From: Solirubrobacterales bacterium
GTDB lineage: Bacteria > Actinomycetota > Thermoleophilia > Solirubrobacterales > Solirubrobacteraceae
Assembly (NCBI GenBank): GCA_025963965.1
Contig: JAOPZS010000012.1
Coordinates: 1 to 38,225, forward strand
Direction: 5' to 3'
Length of the DNA: 38,225 bases
Positions 7,850-15,431 of the stretch are shown here, piece by piece. Under the pieces are notes generated by a model. It was not told the origin of the DNA. It made no database searches and saw only the letters and a program-made list of their open reading frames with translations. Numbering within the stretch: position 1 is the first letter of the stretch; each line of letters starts with the position of its first letter. Made by a program: the position numbers and the translations under genes.

Positions 7850-8016
7850 TAGCCGGCGTGCGCTGCACGCGATGCAGGGGGGCCGTCCGCGCGGCGGTCC
7901 CCCTCGCGTGCCGCGATCCGGTCAGCGCGTGAAGCGGACCGGCAGGCCGCCACGGCGAGCGCCGCGACGGCCAGCCAGGCCACCGGGATGAGGATCAGGA
8001 TCAGAGCGAGGAGCAC
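7819..8016 (-). CDS. Possible small single-pass membrane protein
   Basis: A 65-residue frame from a GTG at 8016. It starts with one hydrophobic helix (MLLALILILIPVAWLAVAAL, then AVAAC) and continues with a basic, Ala-rich tail. The helix followed by CRSASRAD looks like genuine small-membrane-protein design and its composition is not what a random antisense frame gives. Against it are a weak ribosome site, a stop lying 31 bases inside the convergent beta-helix gene, and a strong hairpin (7877-7903) in the middle of the frame. No function can be assigned. Confidence 0.4.
   Translation of the reverse strand: MLLALILILIPVAWLAVAALAVAACRSASRADRIAAREGDRRADGPPASRAAHAGYYGFTTSQGV
7877..7903. terminator. 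GC-rich stem-loop after the beta-helix gene
   Basis: GGGGGGCCG (7877-7885) pairs with CGGTCCCCC (7895-7903) with one G-U, and the loop is itself partly self-complementary. A small hairpin (GCGTGC/GCACGC) lies just before it. It starts 28 bases after the stop of the plus-strand gene, a typical terminator position, although no U-run follows. Confidence 0.55.
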
Positions 8017-8156
8017 TTCTGTCGCACAGTCTCCCCGCGGACTCTCAACCGGCCCTGAGCAGGGCCTGAAAATGAGCTAAATCCTCGCTTGCCGGCGTCG
8101 GCGAGGACATTCCCGCGGCGCCCGCCCCGAGAGTTCGCGGTGGACACGGGGCGGCG

Positions 8157-8194
8157 GCCGATGTACCGTTGCCAGCGCCCGAAGGGACATCGGC
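8157..8194. promoter_or_regulatory. Inverted repeat in front of the HEH/PKD/IPT gene
   Basis: GCCGATGT (8157-8164) and ACATCGGC (8187-8194) are perfect inverted 8-base arms 30 bases apart centre to centre, three helical turns. A -10-like TACCGT (8164-8169) starts at the last base of the left arm. AGGGACATCG, which includes part of the right arm, occurs again at 8212-8221. The arrangement suits a dimeric repressor at the promoter; no regulator is identified. Confidence 0.4.
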
Positions 8195-8206
8195 ATGGGA
8201 GGAACG

Positions 8207-10021
8207 ATGAGAGGGACATCGAGGGAGGTCCGTCGCATGGCGCTGCGCGCGCTCGTGGCTGCGGCGCTGCTGCTGGGGATCGGCGCGCAGGGAGCCTCGG
8301 CGCTGATAGTCGAACCGACAGCCGGCAAGGCCCTCAGCTATCAGCCGCTGCGCGGCTCAGCCGCCGCCGCCAACGCCCTCGCGTTCGACAAATTCTTCTC
8401 AAACCTCGACTACAACGGGGGCCCCGTGATGCCCTCCAACGCCAACTACACGTTCTACTGGGCGCCCTCCGGCTCCCCTGCCTACCCGAGCGGCTACCAG
8501 TCAGGAGTCGACACCTACCTGCAGGATCTCGCCCACGACAGCGGGGGCACGCAGAACGTCGACTCGATCGCGGCCCAGTACAACGACGCGGCGGGCCACT
8601 TCGCCGCCTACCAGTCGAGCTTCGCCGGCGCGATCGTCGATACCAACCCGTATCCCGCCAACGGCTGCACCCGCGCCCCGATCTGCCTGACCGACGCGCA
8701 GATCCAGAACGAGCTGGTCAGCTACATCACGGCGCACGGCCTCCCGAAGGACATCGTGCACGAGTACTTCGTGCTGACCCCGCCGGAAGTCGAAAGCTGC
8801 TTCACGGCCGGCGGCAGCGAATGCTCGGCCGGATCGAGCAGGCCCGTCTACTGCGCGTATCACGGCAGCATCCCGCTCTCGGCGGGCCAGCAGATCGTCT
8901 ACTCAAACGACCCGTTCGTGACGGGCAACGAAGGATGCGACGACGGGCAGCACCCCAACGGCTCCTCCGACGGAGTCCTGCAGGGCGGCCTCAGCCACGA
9001 GCACAACGAGTCGATCACCGATCCCGAACCGAACAACGCCTGGACCGACATCGGCGGCAGCGGCGGGGAGAACGGCGACAAGTGCGGCAACAACATGGGC
9101 CCCGCGCTCGGCAAAGCGCCGAATGGCGCCAAATACAACCAGGTGGTCAACGGCCACCTCTACTGGTACCAGATGGAGTGGAGCAACCATCTCCACAACT
9201 GCCTGCAGCGCCTGAGCTTCAGCGGCGAAACGCCGACGGGCACCTTCAGCTCCGCCCCGGCCGGTGGGAACAAAGTCACATTCGACGCCGGCGGCTCGAC
9301 CGCCCCGGGCGGCGTCTCGCGCTACAACTGGCAGTTCAACGACGGTCCCGGCCTGAGCACGCCCACGGAGACGACCGGGCCCACCGTCACGCACACGTTC
9401 CCGTCGGGCGGGAGCTACCTCGTCGCCTTGACCGTGTTCGCCTCCGACGGCACGAGCATCGGCGCCGCCCACACGATCCTCGCAGGCACCCCGCCGGCGC
9501 CGGTGGTCGCGAAGATCACACCGAAGAAGGGCGAAGCGGCCGGCGGCACAGCGGTGACGATCACCGGGTCGGGCTTCACGGGCGTCACATCGGTGCACTT
9601 CGGCGCGAACCCGGCGGCGAGCTACGAAGTGGTCTCATCGACGACGATCACGGCGATCTCACCGCCGGGAACGGCGGGCGCGGCCGACGTCACCGTCACG
9701 AACCCCACCGGCACCTCGGCGACGGGCAAAGGCGACGTCTTCAAGTACGGCAAGCCGTCCGTCAGCGCCGTCAGCCCCGCGACCGGTCCACTGGCCGGAG
9801 CTCAGAGCGTGACCGTCACCGGCAGCGGCTTCGCGCCCGGCGGCGCGACGACGCTGAAGTTCGGCAAAGCGCTGGCCAGCGGCGTCAACTGCACCTCGAC
9901 GACGTCCTGCACCGCGATCACGCCCGCCGCCGTGAAGCCGGGTCCGGTCGACGTGATTGCGGCGGTCGGCAAACTGAAGTCGAAGAAGACCCCGCCGGGC
10001 GACACGTACACGTACTCGTGA
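8207..10021 (+). CDS. Large exported protein with HEH motif, PKD and two IPT/TIG domains
   Basis: A 604-residue protein from the ATG at 8207, which has GGAGG four bases upstream; ATGs at 8195 and 8237 are alternatives. The signal peptide ends near GASA (about residue 32). The first domain (to about residue 335) contains YNGGPVMPSNANYTFYW, VDTYLQDLAHDSGG and, near residue 263, LSHEHNESITDP. Proteins with this layout are found in the Phi-1/EXORDIUM-like group and in related putative metal-dependent surface proteins. The HEHNE cluster could bind a metal but peptidase activity is not shown. A PKD-like domain (about 345-430: TFDAGGSTAPGG, YNWQFNDGPG, HTFPSGGSY) and two IPT/TIG domains (each VTITGSGF or VTVTGSGF) complete it. 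It is probably cell-surface. Confidence 0.8.
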   Translation: MRGTSREVRRMALRALVAAALLLGIGAQGASALIVEPTAGKALSYQPLRGSAAAANALAFDKFFSNLDYNGGPVMPSNANYTFYWAPSGSPAYPSGYQSGVDTYLQDLAHDSGGTQNVDSIAAQYNDAAGHFAAYQSSFAGAIVDTNPYPANGCTRAPICLTDAQIQNELVSYITAHGLPKDIVHEYFVLTPPEVESCFTAGGSECSAGSSRPVYCAYHGSIPLSAGQQIVYSNDPFVTGNEGCDDGQHPNGSSDGVLQGGLSHEHNESITDPEPNNAWTDIGGSGGENGDKCGNNMGPALGKAPNGAKYNQVVNGHLYWYQMEWSNHLHNCLQRLSFSGETPTGTFSSAPAGGNKVTFDAGGSTAPGGVSRYNWQFNDGPGLSTPTETTGPTVTHTFPSGGSYLVALTVFASDGTSIGAAHTILAGTPPAPVVAKITPKKGEAAGGTAVTITGSGFTGVTSVHFGANPAASYEVVSSTTITAISPPGTAGAADVTVTNPTGTSATGKGDVFKYGKPSVSAVSPATGPLAGAQSVTVTGSGFAPGGATTLKFGKALASGVNCTSTTSCTAITPAAVKPGPVDVIAAVGKLKSKKTPPGDTYTYS

Positions 10022-10027
10022 CGGGGC

Positions 10028-10053
10028 CGGGCGGCCACGAAGGGTGCCGCCCG
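10028..10053. terminator. Stem-loop between convergent genes
   Basis: CGGGCGGC (10028-10035) pairs perfectly with GCCGCCCG (10046-10053) around a 10-base loop. It lies seven bases after the stop of the plus-strand exported-protein gene and 20 bases before the end of the convergent gene at 10074, so it probably serves both. Confidence 0.6.
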
Positions 10054-10073
10054 ACCACCACCGCGAGCCGTGT

Positions 10074-10766
10074 CTAGTTTCCGAACCTCGGGTCGACGTA
10101 CAGGCCGAAGACGTGGAAGTCGGCCCTGCGGCTGCCGCCTGCGGAGTACACGAAGCGGGCGCTGCGAACGCCTTCTTCGCTGCCGGCGAGCTGCGGCTCG
10201 AGGTTGAACGGCTGAGAGAGGTTCCACCCGGAACCACCCCTGCCCGAGATCGAGCCGACGTTGAGCGCCGCCCCGCCCTGCTTGCCCGTGCCCGCGCCGT
10301 ATACGACGGAGGCCGTGACCGAGCCGCTGCTCTGCAGCGCTTCGACCCACGTGCGGGCGGTCGGGTACTGCAGCGTGACGCACACCGGCGGGCTGATCGC
10401 CACCGCGCCGCTGGGCAGGTCCAGGACGCCGCCCTGGCTGCCGTCGGGGCGGGGTCCTTCGACGATCCTGGCGCCGGCGAGCAGCGTCCAGCCTTCGCCG
10501 GGCCGATCGAACGTGCTGCCTTCGACCAGCGTGTAGTAGGCGCTGTCGCCCAGCGCCGCGAAGGGCTGGGAGAACGTCTGCCCGGGGCAGACCGCGAGTT
10601 CCGCGTTGACCTGCGCCGGGGCCTGGTTTGCTTCCGCTTCGGGCGCGACGTCCGTGGACGCCATCGCCGTCGAGGAGCCGGCAAGGGTTGCAAGCCCCGC
10701 GACGAGCGCGGCTGCGAGCAGGTTCCTCAATGTGCTTGCCGTGTGGCGAGACGAAGATACGAACAT
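10074..10766 (-). CDS. Exported protein of unknown function
   Basis: About 230 residues from the ATG at 10766, which has GGAGG six bases upstream; a GTG at 10787 would add seven residues. The N-terminus (RNLLAAALVAGLATLAG, then TAMAS) is a signal peptide. The mature protein has two well-spaced Cys residues (AVCPGQTF and SPPVCVTL) that may form a disulfide, and many beta-type segments (VYGAGTGKQGGAALNVGS, RRADFHVFGLYVDPRF), suggesting a beta-sandwich. I do not recognise a named family. A palindrome at 10802-10816 in its upstream region may be an operator. Confidence 0.7.
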   Translation of the reverse strand: MFVSSSRHTASTLRNLLAAALVAGLATLAGSSTAMASTDVAPEAEANQAPAQVNAELAVCPGQTFSQPFAALGDSAYYTLVEGSTFDRPGEGWTLLAGARIVEGPRPDGSQGGVLDLPSGAVAISPPVCVTLQYPTARTWVEALQSSGSVTASVVYGAGTGKQGGAALNVGSISGRGGSGWNLSQPFNLEPQLAGSEEGVRSARFVYSAGGSRRADFHVFGLYVDPRFGN

Positions 10767-10801
10767 CGTGTCCTCCGTGACGTCCACTGGCGACCGAGCT
10801 A

Positions 10802-10816
10802 TCTCACCGTGTGAGA
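10802..10816. promoter_or_regulatory. Palindrome upstream of the minus-strand exported-protein gene
   Basis: TCTCAC-CGT-GTGAGA is a perfect inverted repeat with a 3-base centre. It lies 36-50 bases upstream of the ATG at 10766, next to a GATAGCT -10-like stretch on the minus strand. It is operator-like; the regulator is unknown. Confidence 0.4.
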
Positions 10817-10969
10817 CCTCTGGCTTTGCGTCCCCGCCTCACGACGGGTTTGCCGTTTTTCAGTGACTGGTTGTTGTTTTGACTGACAGGCACCCATCGG
10901 GAGCGCACGGCCGGAAGTTGAGGGGGCGCGGCGCCCGCTGGACGTACCGGCGGCGCGAGCCGTCCATGC

Positions 10970-11011
10970 GTATCGACCTGCAGCTAAGGCGCCGAGGCTC
11001 CAGGTCGATAC
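10970..11011. promoter_or_regulatory. Perfect 11-base inverted repeat at the HD-GYP promoter
   Basis: GTATCGACCTG (10970-10980) and CAGGTCGATAC (11001-11011) are perfect inverted copies separated by 20 bases, 31 bases centre to centre. The right arm overlaps the -10-like TACAGAAT (11009-11016), which is placed for a start at or near the ATG at 11021. If the gene is leaderless the repeat is outside the mRNA, so it would act on DNA as an operator rather than as an RNA hairpin. Confidence 0.55.
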
Positions 11012-11020
11012 AGAATCAAG

Positions 11021-12406
11021 ATGTCGTTCGACCCGAACCTCGAGGAGCAGGATCTGCTCGCCGACACGCTCGCCCAGCAGCACCGGGCGATGAGCGCCCG
11101 CGAGACGCTCGCCACCGCGCTGCTCGGCTTCGCCCTGCTCGCGGCCGTTGCTGGGCTGTGGGCGGCGCAGCCGCCCGCGCCGGTCGCGCTCGCGCCGGCC
11201 GTGCTGGCCGTGCTCGTGCTCGCGCTCGCGAGCCGCGTCTCGTTCGACACGCCATTCGGCTTCACAGGTCTGACGCAGCTGGCGTTCGTGCCGCTGCTGT
11301 TCGCGATGCCCCTCGCGCTCGTCCCGCTGGCCGTCGCCGGCGGGCTCGTGCTCGGGATGCTGCCGGACGTGGCTCGCGGGCGACGGCCGGTCGTGCGTCT
11401 GCTCTCGTGCCTGGCAAACGCCTGGTTCGCGGTCGGGCCGGCGGCGGTGCTGATCGCTGCCGGGACCTCCCCGCAGCGGGCCGGCGCCGGGCTCCTGCTC
11501 GCGGCCCTGGCGGCCCAGTTCCTGGCGGACTTCGCCGCTTCGAGCATCCGCTTCCGGCTGTCACGCAAAGCGACGCTCTCGGCGCAGCTGCGCGACACGT
11601 GGGTGTACGCGATCGACGCGGCGCTGTCGGGCGTGGCGCTGGTCCTTGCGCGGCACGTCCAGTCAGAACCGGCGGTCGTGCTCGCCATGGTGCCGCTGCT
11701 CGGCCTGTTCGCCGTGCTCTCGCGGGAGCGCCACCAGCGCCTGGAGAGCCTGATCGAGCTCGGCAACGCCTACCGGGGCACGGCGCTGGTGCTGGGTGAC
11801 GTGGTCGAGGCCGACGACGGCTACACGGGCAAGCACTGCAAGAGCGTCCTCGCCCTCGCCCTGGAGGTCGCCGACCGGCTTCGCCTCGACTCGGTGCGTC
11901 GCCGCAACCTGGAGTTCGCGGCGCTGCTGCACGACGTCGGCAAGATCTCGGTGCCGAAGGAGATCATCCACAAGCCCGGTCCGCTGGACGCGGCCGAGTG
12001 GGCGGTGATGCAGCGCCACACGATCGAGGGCCAGCGGATGCTCGAGCAGGTCGGCGGCTTCATGAAGGACGTCGGAGCGGTCGTGCGCTCCCATCACGAG
12101 CGCTGGGACGGCAGCGGCTATCCGGACGGCCGGGCGGGCACGGAGATCTCGCTGGAGGCGCGGATCGTCTCCTGCTGTGACATGTGGAACGCGATGCGCA
12201 CTGACCGCCCGTATCGCCCGGCGCTCTCGCATCGGGCCGCGATGGCCGAGCTTCGCGCGTGCTCGGGTAGCCAGCTCGACCCTGAGATCGTGAGCGTGCT
12301 GATCGACGTGGTGGCAAGCGACGAGCTCGAGGTGGCGGCGCCGTCTGCCCGCCCCGAGCCCCGCTCGAGCCTGCTGGCGACCACCGGCAGCGCCTCCGTG
12401 GCCTGA
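11021..12406 (+). CDS. Membrane protein with C-terminal HD-GYP domain
   Basis: HD-GYP proteins hydrolyse or sense cyclic di-GMP. Residues about 25-235 form a multi-pass membrane domain of six to eight hydrophobic segments, resembling a MASE-type sensor. The catalytic domain has HDVGK (H304, D305), H333, the pair H358-H359 and WDGSGYPDG (the GYP motif at 366-368), followed by DMWNAMRTDRPYR. All metal-binding residues I can place are present, so phosphodiesterase activity is plausible. The residue equivalent to the first conserved His is in YTGKHCKSV (H272). The last 40 residues are a low-complexity tail. No Shine-Dalgarno precedes the ATG. No GGDEF protein is in the window, but the RsiG-like protein at 24910 is a possible c-di-GMP target. 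Confidence 0.9.
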   Translation: MSFDPNLEEQDLLADTLAQQHRAMSARETLATALLGFALLAAVAGLWAAQPPAPVALAPAVLAVLVLALASRVSFDTPFGFTGLTQLAFVPLLFAMPLALVPLAVAGGLVLGMLPDVARGRRPVVRLLSCLANAWFAVGPAAVLIAAGTSPQRAGAGLLLAALAAQFLADFAASSIRFRLSRKATLSAQLRDTWVYAIDAALSGVALVLARHVQSEPAVVLAMVPLLGLFAVLSRERHQRLESLIELGNAYRGTALVLGDVVEADDGYTGKHCKSVLALALEVADRLRLDSVRRRNLEFAALLHDVGKISVPKEIIHKPGPLDAAEWAVMQRHTIEGQRMLEQVGGFMKDVGAVVRSHHERWDGSGYPDGRAGTEISLEARIVSCCDMWNAMRTDRPYRPALSHRAAMAELRACSGSQLDPEIVSVLIDVVASDELEVAAPSARPEPRSSLLATTGSASVA

Positions 12407-12460
12407 GCCAGGCGCGGCGCGCCGGGTGGGCGAGACGCGCTCGCTAGGCTTGGCGGGCCC

Positions 12461-13618
12461 GTGTCCGACCGCAAGCGCCTGCTGATCCTCGGTTCGACCG
12501 GCTCGATCGGCCGGCAGGCGCTCGACGTCTGCGAGCGCTCGCAGGAGCTCGAGCTCGTCGGCCTCTCCGCTGAGAGCTCGTGGGAGCCGCTGGTCGAGCA
12601 GGCACGTGCCTACGGCGTCGAGCGGATCGCCCTGGCCGACGGGGACGCGGCGGCGCGCGCGGCGGAGAGCTGGACCGACGGGCGGGTGCTGGCCGGCGCC
12701 GAGGGGCTCGTGCGGCTGGTCGTCGAGTCCGGCGCGGACCTCGTCCTGAACTCGCTCGTGGGCTCGGCCGGGCTGGCGCCGACCGTGGCGACGCTCGGCG
12801 AGGGGATCGATCTGGCGCTGGCCAACAAGGAGTCCCTCGTCGTCGGCGGCGAGCTCGTGACGGCCCTGGCGGAAGCCACGGGCGCACAGATCGTTCCGGT
12901 CGACTCCGAGCACACGGCGCTGCATCAGCTGATCGCCGGGCAGCCGGCGGGCGCGGTGCAGGGCCTGACGATCACCGCCAGCGGCGGACCGTTCCGCGGA
13001 CGCAGCCGCGCCGAGCTCGGCGAGGTGACCGTCGAGGAGGCGCTGGACCACCCCACGTGGGCGATGGGCGGCAAGATCACGATCGACTCGGCGACGCTGA
13101 TGAACAAGGGGCTCGAGGTGATGGAGGCCCACCACCTGTTCGGGACGCCCTATGAGCGGATCGACGTCGTGGTGCACCCGCAGTCGCTGATCCACGGGCT
13201 CGTGACGCTGGCCGACGGGGCGATGCTCGCGCACATGGGCCCGCCGGACATGCGCATCGCGATCTCCTACGCGCTGCACGGCGGCGACAGCGTGCCGCTG
13301 CCGATCGAGCCCCTGGACCTGGCGGCTCTCGGACGCCTGGAGTTCGAGCCGGTCGACGTCGAGGCGTTCCCGTGCCTGCGCCTGGCCCGCGAAGCGGCCC
13401 TGGCGGGCGGCACGGCGCCGTGCGTGCTGAACGCGGCGAACGAGATCGCCGTGCACGCGTTCCTCGCCGGCGGGCTGCGCTTCCTGGAGATCGCCGAGGT
13501 GATCGAACGCACCCTCGCTGGGCTCGGCGGCGCGCCGGTGACGGGCTTCGAGTCGCTCTACGAAGCGGATCGCCTCGCCCGGGAGCTGGCCGGCGAAGCG
13601 GTCGCTGCGCTGCGCTGA
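12461..13618 (+). CDS. dxr: 1-deoxy-D-xylulose 5-phosphate reductoisomerase
   Basis: Converts DXP to 2-C-methyl-D-erythritol 4-phosphate with NADPH, the committed step of the MEP isoprenoid pathway. GSTGSIGRQAL (residues 11-21) is the NADPH-binding loop. ANKESLVVGG, DSEHTALHQL (metal and substrate site), ASGGPFRG and WAMGGKITIDSATLMNKGLE are all conserved. At 385 residues it is normal length. The start is GTG at 12461 with a TAGGCT hexamer 10 bases upstream and no Shine-Dalgarno. Glu is coded almost always by GAG, typical of the cytoplasmic genes here. rseP follows after 73 bases. Confidence 0.97.
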   Translation: MSDRKRLLILGSTGSIGRQALDVCERSQELELVGLSAESSWEPLVEQARAYGVERIALADGDAAARAAESWTDGRVLAGAEGLVRLVVESGADLVLNSLVGSAGLAPTVATLGEGIDLALANKESLVVGGELVTALAEATGAQIVPVDSEHTALHQLIAGQPAGAVQGLTITASGGPFRGRSRAELGEVTVEEALDHPTWAMGGKITIDSATLMNKGLEVMEAHHLFGTPYERIDVVVHPQSLIHGLVTLADGAMLAHMGPPDMRIAISYALHGGDSVPLPIEPLDLAALGRLEFEPVDVEAFPCLRLAREAALAGGTAPCVLNAANEIAVHAFLAGGLRFLEIAEVIERTLAGLGGAPVTGFESLYEADRLARELAGEAVAALR

Positions 13619-13691
13619 GCCCAGCGGCGCGCGGGCGGCCCGGGCGCCGGCAGCTGTCCGAGCGCCACGGCCGGCCTGCCACACTGACCCG

Positions 13692-14798
13692 GTGAGCTGG
13701 CTGTTGACGATCCTCGGGATCCTGGCGCTGATCGTGCTGCACGAGCTGGGCCACTTCGCCGCGGCGAAGGCCGTCGGCATGCGCGTCGAGCGCTTCTCGC
13801 TGTTCTTCCCGCCGAAGCTGATCGGCATCAAACGCGGTGAGACCGAGTACTCGATCGGCGCGATCCCGGCGGGGGGCTACGTGAAGATCACGGGCATGAG
13901 CCCGATCGAACTCCAGCAGCTCGACCTGCGCGTCGCCGACCGTGCGTACTACATGCAGCGCCCGTGGAAGCGGATCGTCGTGATCCTCGCGGGGCCGGCC
14001 GTGAACCTGGCGATCGCCTTCTTCATCTTCTGGGGCATCCTGCTGGCAGGCTCGCCGAGCGGCTCGATCGTGCTCGAGAACCTCAACCCGTCGGTGCACA
14101 CGACGAGGCCGAGCACCTCCGTGCTGGCGGTCGAACCGAAGGCGCCGGCGTCGGGCAAGCTGCGCGTGGGCGACCGGATCGTGGCGATCGACGGGCAGCC
14201 GGTCACGATCGAATCGGCGCGTGCGCGGATCGCCGTCCACGGTTGCGCCGGCGCTCAGAGCAACGGCTGCCGGGCGGCGACGCCGGTCGCGGTGACGGTG
14301 CTGCGCGACGGCAGGCGCCTGACGTTGAGCATCTACCCCCGCTACAGCGCCGTCGCGAAGCGCATGCTGATCGGCTTCGGCTTCGGCACGCCGCGCGCCT
14401 TCGGCCCGGTGAGCGCGGCCGGCGCGGCGCTCAGCGAGATGTGGCACACGACGACCGGCACGGTCACCGGCTTCGGGCGGGCGCTGACGCAGCCGAAGGT
14501 CCGCCACGAAGTCTCGAGCATCGTCGGCATCACGGCCGACGCGCACGAAACGGTCAACGAGGGGGCGGGCCGGGCGCTCGTATTCCTCGGCTTCCTTTCG
14601 CTGGTGCTCGCCGTCATCAACCTGTTCCCGTTCCTGCCCCTCGACGGCGGGCACCTGCTGTGGTCGGTGCTCGAGAAGCTGCGCGGCAGGCGCGTCTCGC
14701 TTGCGGCGATGTACCGCTACAGCTCCGTCGGGATCGTGCTGCTGCTGTTCCTCGTCGTGAACGGCGTCAGCAACGACATCAGCCGCCTGGCCGGCTGA
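13692..14798 (+). CDS. rseP: Site-2 zinc metalloprotease (RseP family)
   Basis: Intramembrane protease that cleaves membrane-anchored regulators such as anti-sigma factors after a first site-1 cut. The first TM carries the zinc motif HELGH (H17, E18, H21). A PDZ domain follows (about residues 145-220, KLRVGDRIVAIDGQPV). The last TM region contains NLFPFLPLDGGHLLW, whose Asp completes the zinc site. The start is GTG at 13692, and 368 residues is standard. The dxr-rseP-ispG order is conserved in actinobacteria. A possible local substrate is the TM-spanning sigma4-like protein encoded at 29213-30184, but that is only a guess. Confidence 0.93.
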   Translation: MSWLLTILGILALIVLHELGHFAAAKAVGMRVERFSLFFPPKLIGIKRGETEYSIGAIPAGGYVKITGMSPIELQQLDLRVADRAYYMQRPWKRIVVILAGPAVNLAIAFFIFWGILLAGSPSGSIVLENLNPSVHTTRPSTSVLAVEPKAPASGKLRVGDRIVAIDGQPVTIESARARIAVHGCAGAQSNGCRAATPVAVTVLRDGRRLTLSIYPRYSAVAKRMLIGFGFGTPRAFGPVSAAGAALSEMWHTTTGTVTGFGRALTQPKVRHEVSSIVGITADAHETVNEGAGRALVFLGFLSLVLAVINLFPFLPLDGGHLLWSVLEKLRGRRVSLAAMYRYSSVGIVLLLFLVVNGVSNDISRLAG

Positions 14799-14801
14799 GG
14801 C

Positions 14802-15416
14802 TCAGGCGAGCCGCGCGGGCAGCCGCACGCTCACCCAGCTCTTTGCGAGCGGCCCGAGCCGCTCCGCGCGGGCGGGGCCGAACAGCGCCTCGAGCTCGCG
14901 GCGGCGAAGCAGCGAGATGTCCTCCCAGCCACCGGCGGCCCCGAGTCGCCAATATGCTCGCCGCAGCCCGACGGGCAGCCAGTGCGCGCCGGGCAGCAGC
15001 GCGTGGGGCTCGATCGGGAAGGAGCGGGCAGGGGTCTGCACCATCCACCCGCGCCCGACCCGCCGCAGCTCCGCCGCGAAGGCCGCACGGCGGGCGGGGG
15101 GGACGTGCTCGATCACGCTCGAGCAGTAGACGAAGTCGAACTCGTCGTCACCGAACGGCAGCCCGCGGCCGGCGTCGGCCTGCACGAACGGGCCCGGGTA
15201 GGAGGGCTGCGGGGCGATGTCGGTGCCGGTGATGTCGAGGCCCGGCTCGAGCCCGCGCAGGCCCAGCACGCCGCAGCCGACATCGAGGATCCGCGCCTCC
15301 GCAGGCAGCTCGTCGCGGGGAAAGAACGCGGTGTGACGGCGTCTGCGGGAGCGTTCGGCCAGCGGGCCTGCGAGGCGCGCGAGCGGGCCGCGTGCGGTGG
15401 CGTAGACCCCGGGCAT
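14802..15416 (-). CDS. SAM-dependent methyltransferase (class I)
   Basis: 204 residues with a Rossmann-type methyltransferase core: motif I ARILDVGCGVLGL near residue 41, an acidic ITGTDIAP after strand 2, then DDEFDFVYCSSVIEHVPP as motif IV and its neighbour. It resembles the type-11 family that methylates small molecules or lipids; the substrate is unknown. The ATG at 15416 is head-to-head with ispG, only 14 bases separating the first bases of the two start codons. On the minus strand a TAGGCT lies 9 bases upstream, overlapping the ispG ATG. Its 3' end lies three bases from the rseP stop. Confidence 0.85.
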   Translation of the reverse strand: MPGVYATARGPLARLAGPLAERSRRRRHTAFFPRDELPAEARILDVGCGVLGLRGLEPGLDITGTDIAPQPSYPGPFVQADAGRGLPFGDDEFDFVYCSSVIEHVPPARRAAFAAELRRVGRGWMVQTPARSFPIEPHALLPGAHWLPVGLRRAYWRLGAAGGWEDISLLRRRELEALFGPARAERLGPLAKSWVSVRLPARLA

Positions 15417-15417
15417 C

Positions 15418-15431
15418 TAGAATCCAGCCTA
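15418..15431. promoter_or_regulatory. Face-to-face -10 elements of ispG and the methyltransferase gene
   Basis: On the plus strand TAGAAT (15418-15423) lies 7 bases before the ispG ATG (15431). On the minus strand TAGGCT (15431-15426) lies 9 bases before the methyltransferase ATG (15416). Both genes lack a Shine-Dalgarno, so both transcripts may be leaderless, and the two polymerase sites would overlap. Confidence 0.45.

Noticed and set aside
8180..8221. AGGGACATCG direct repeat as an iteron or array
   Set aside because: Only two copies, one of them part of the inverted repeat; too few for an array.
8089..10077. Long plus-strand frame overlapping the exported HEH/PKD/IPT gene in another frame
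   Set aside because: Arg-rich low-complexity product; the chosen frame has a signal peptide, domains and a Shine-Dalgarno.
11663..13831. 722-codon open frame on the minus strand opposite the HD-GYP gene, dxr and rseP
   Set aside because: It mirrors the codon bias of the real genes, is rich in Arg/His/Ala, and shows no motif.
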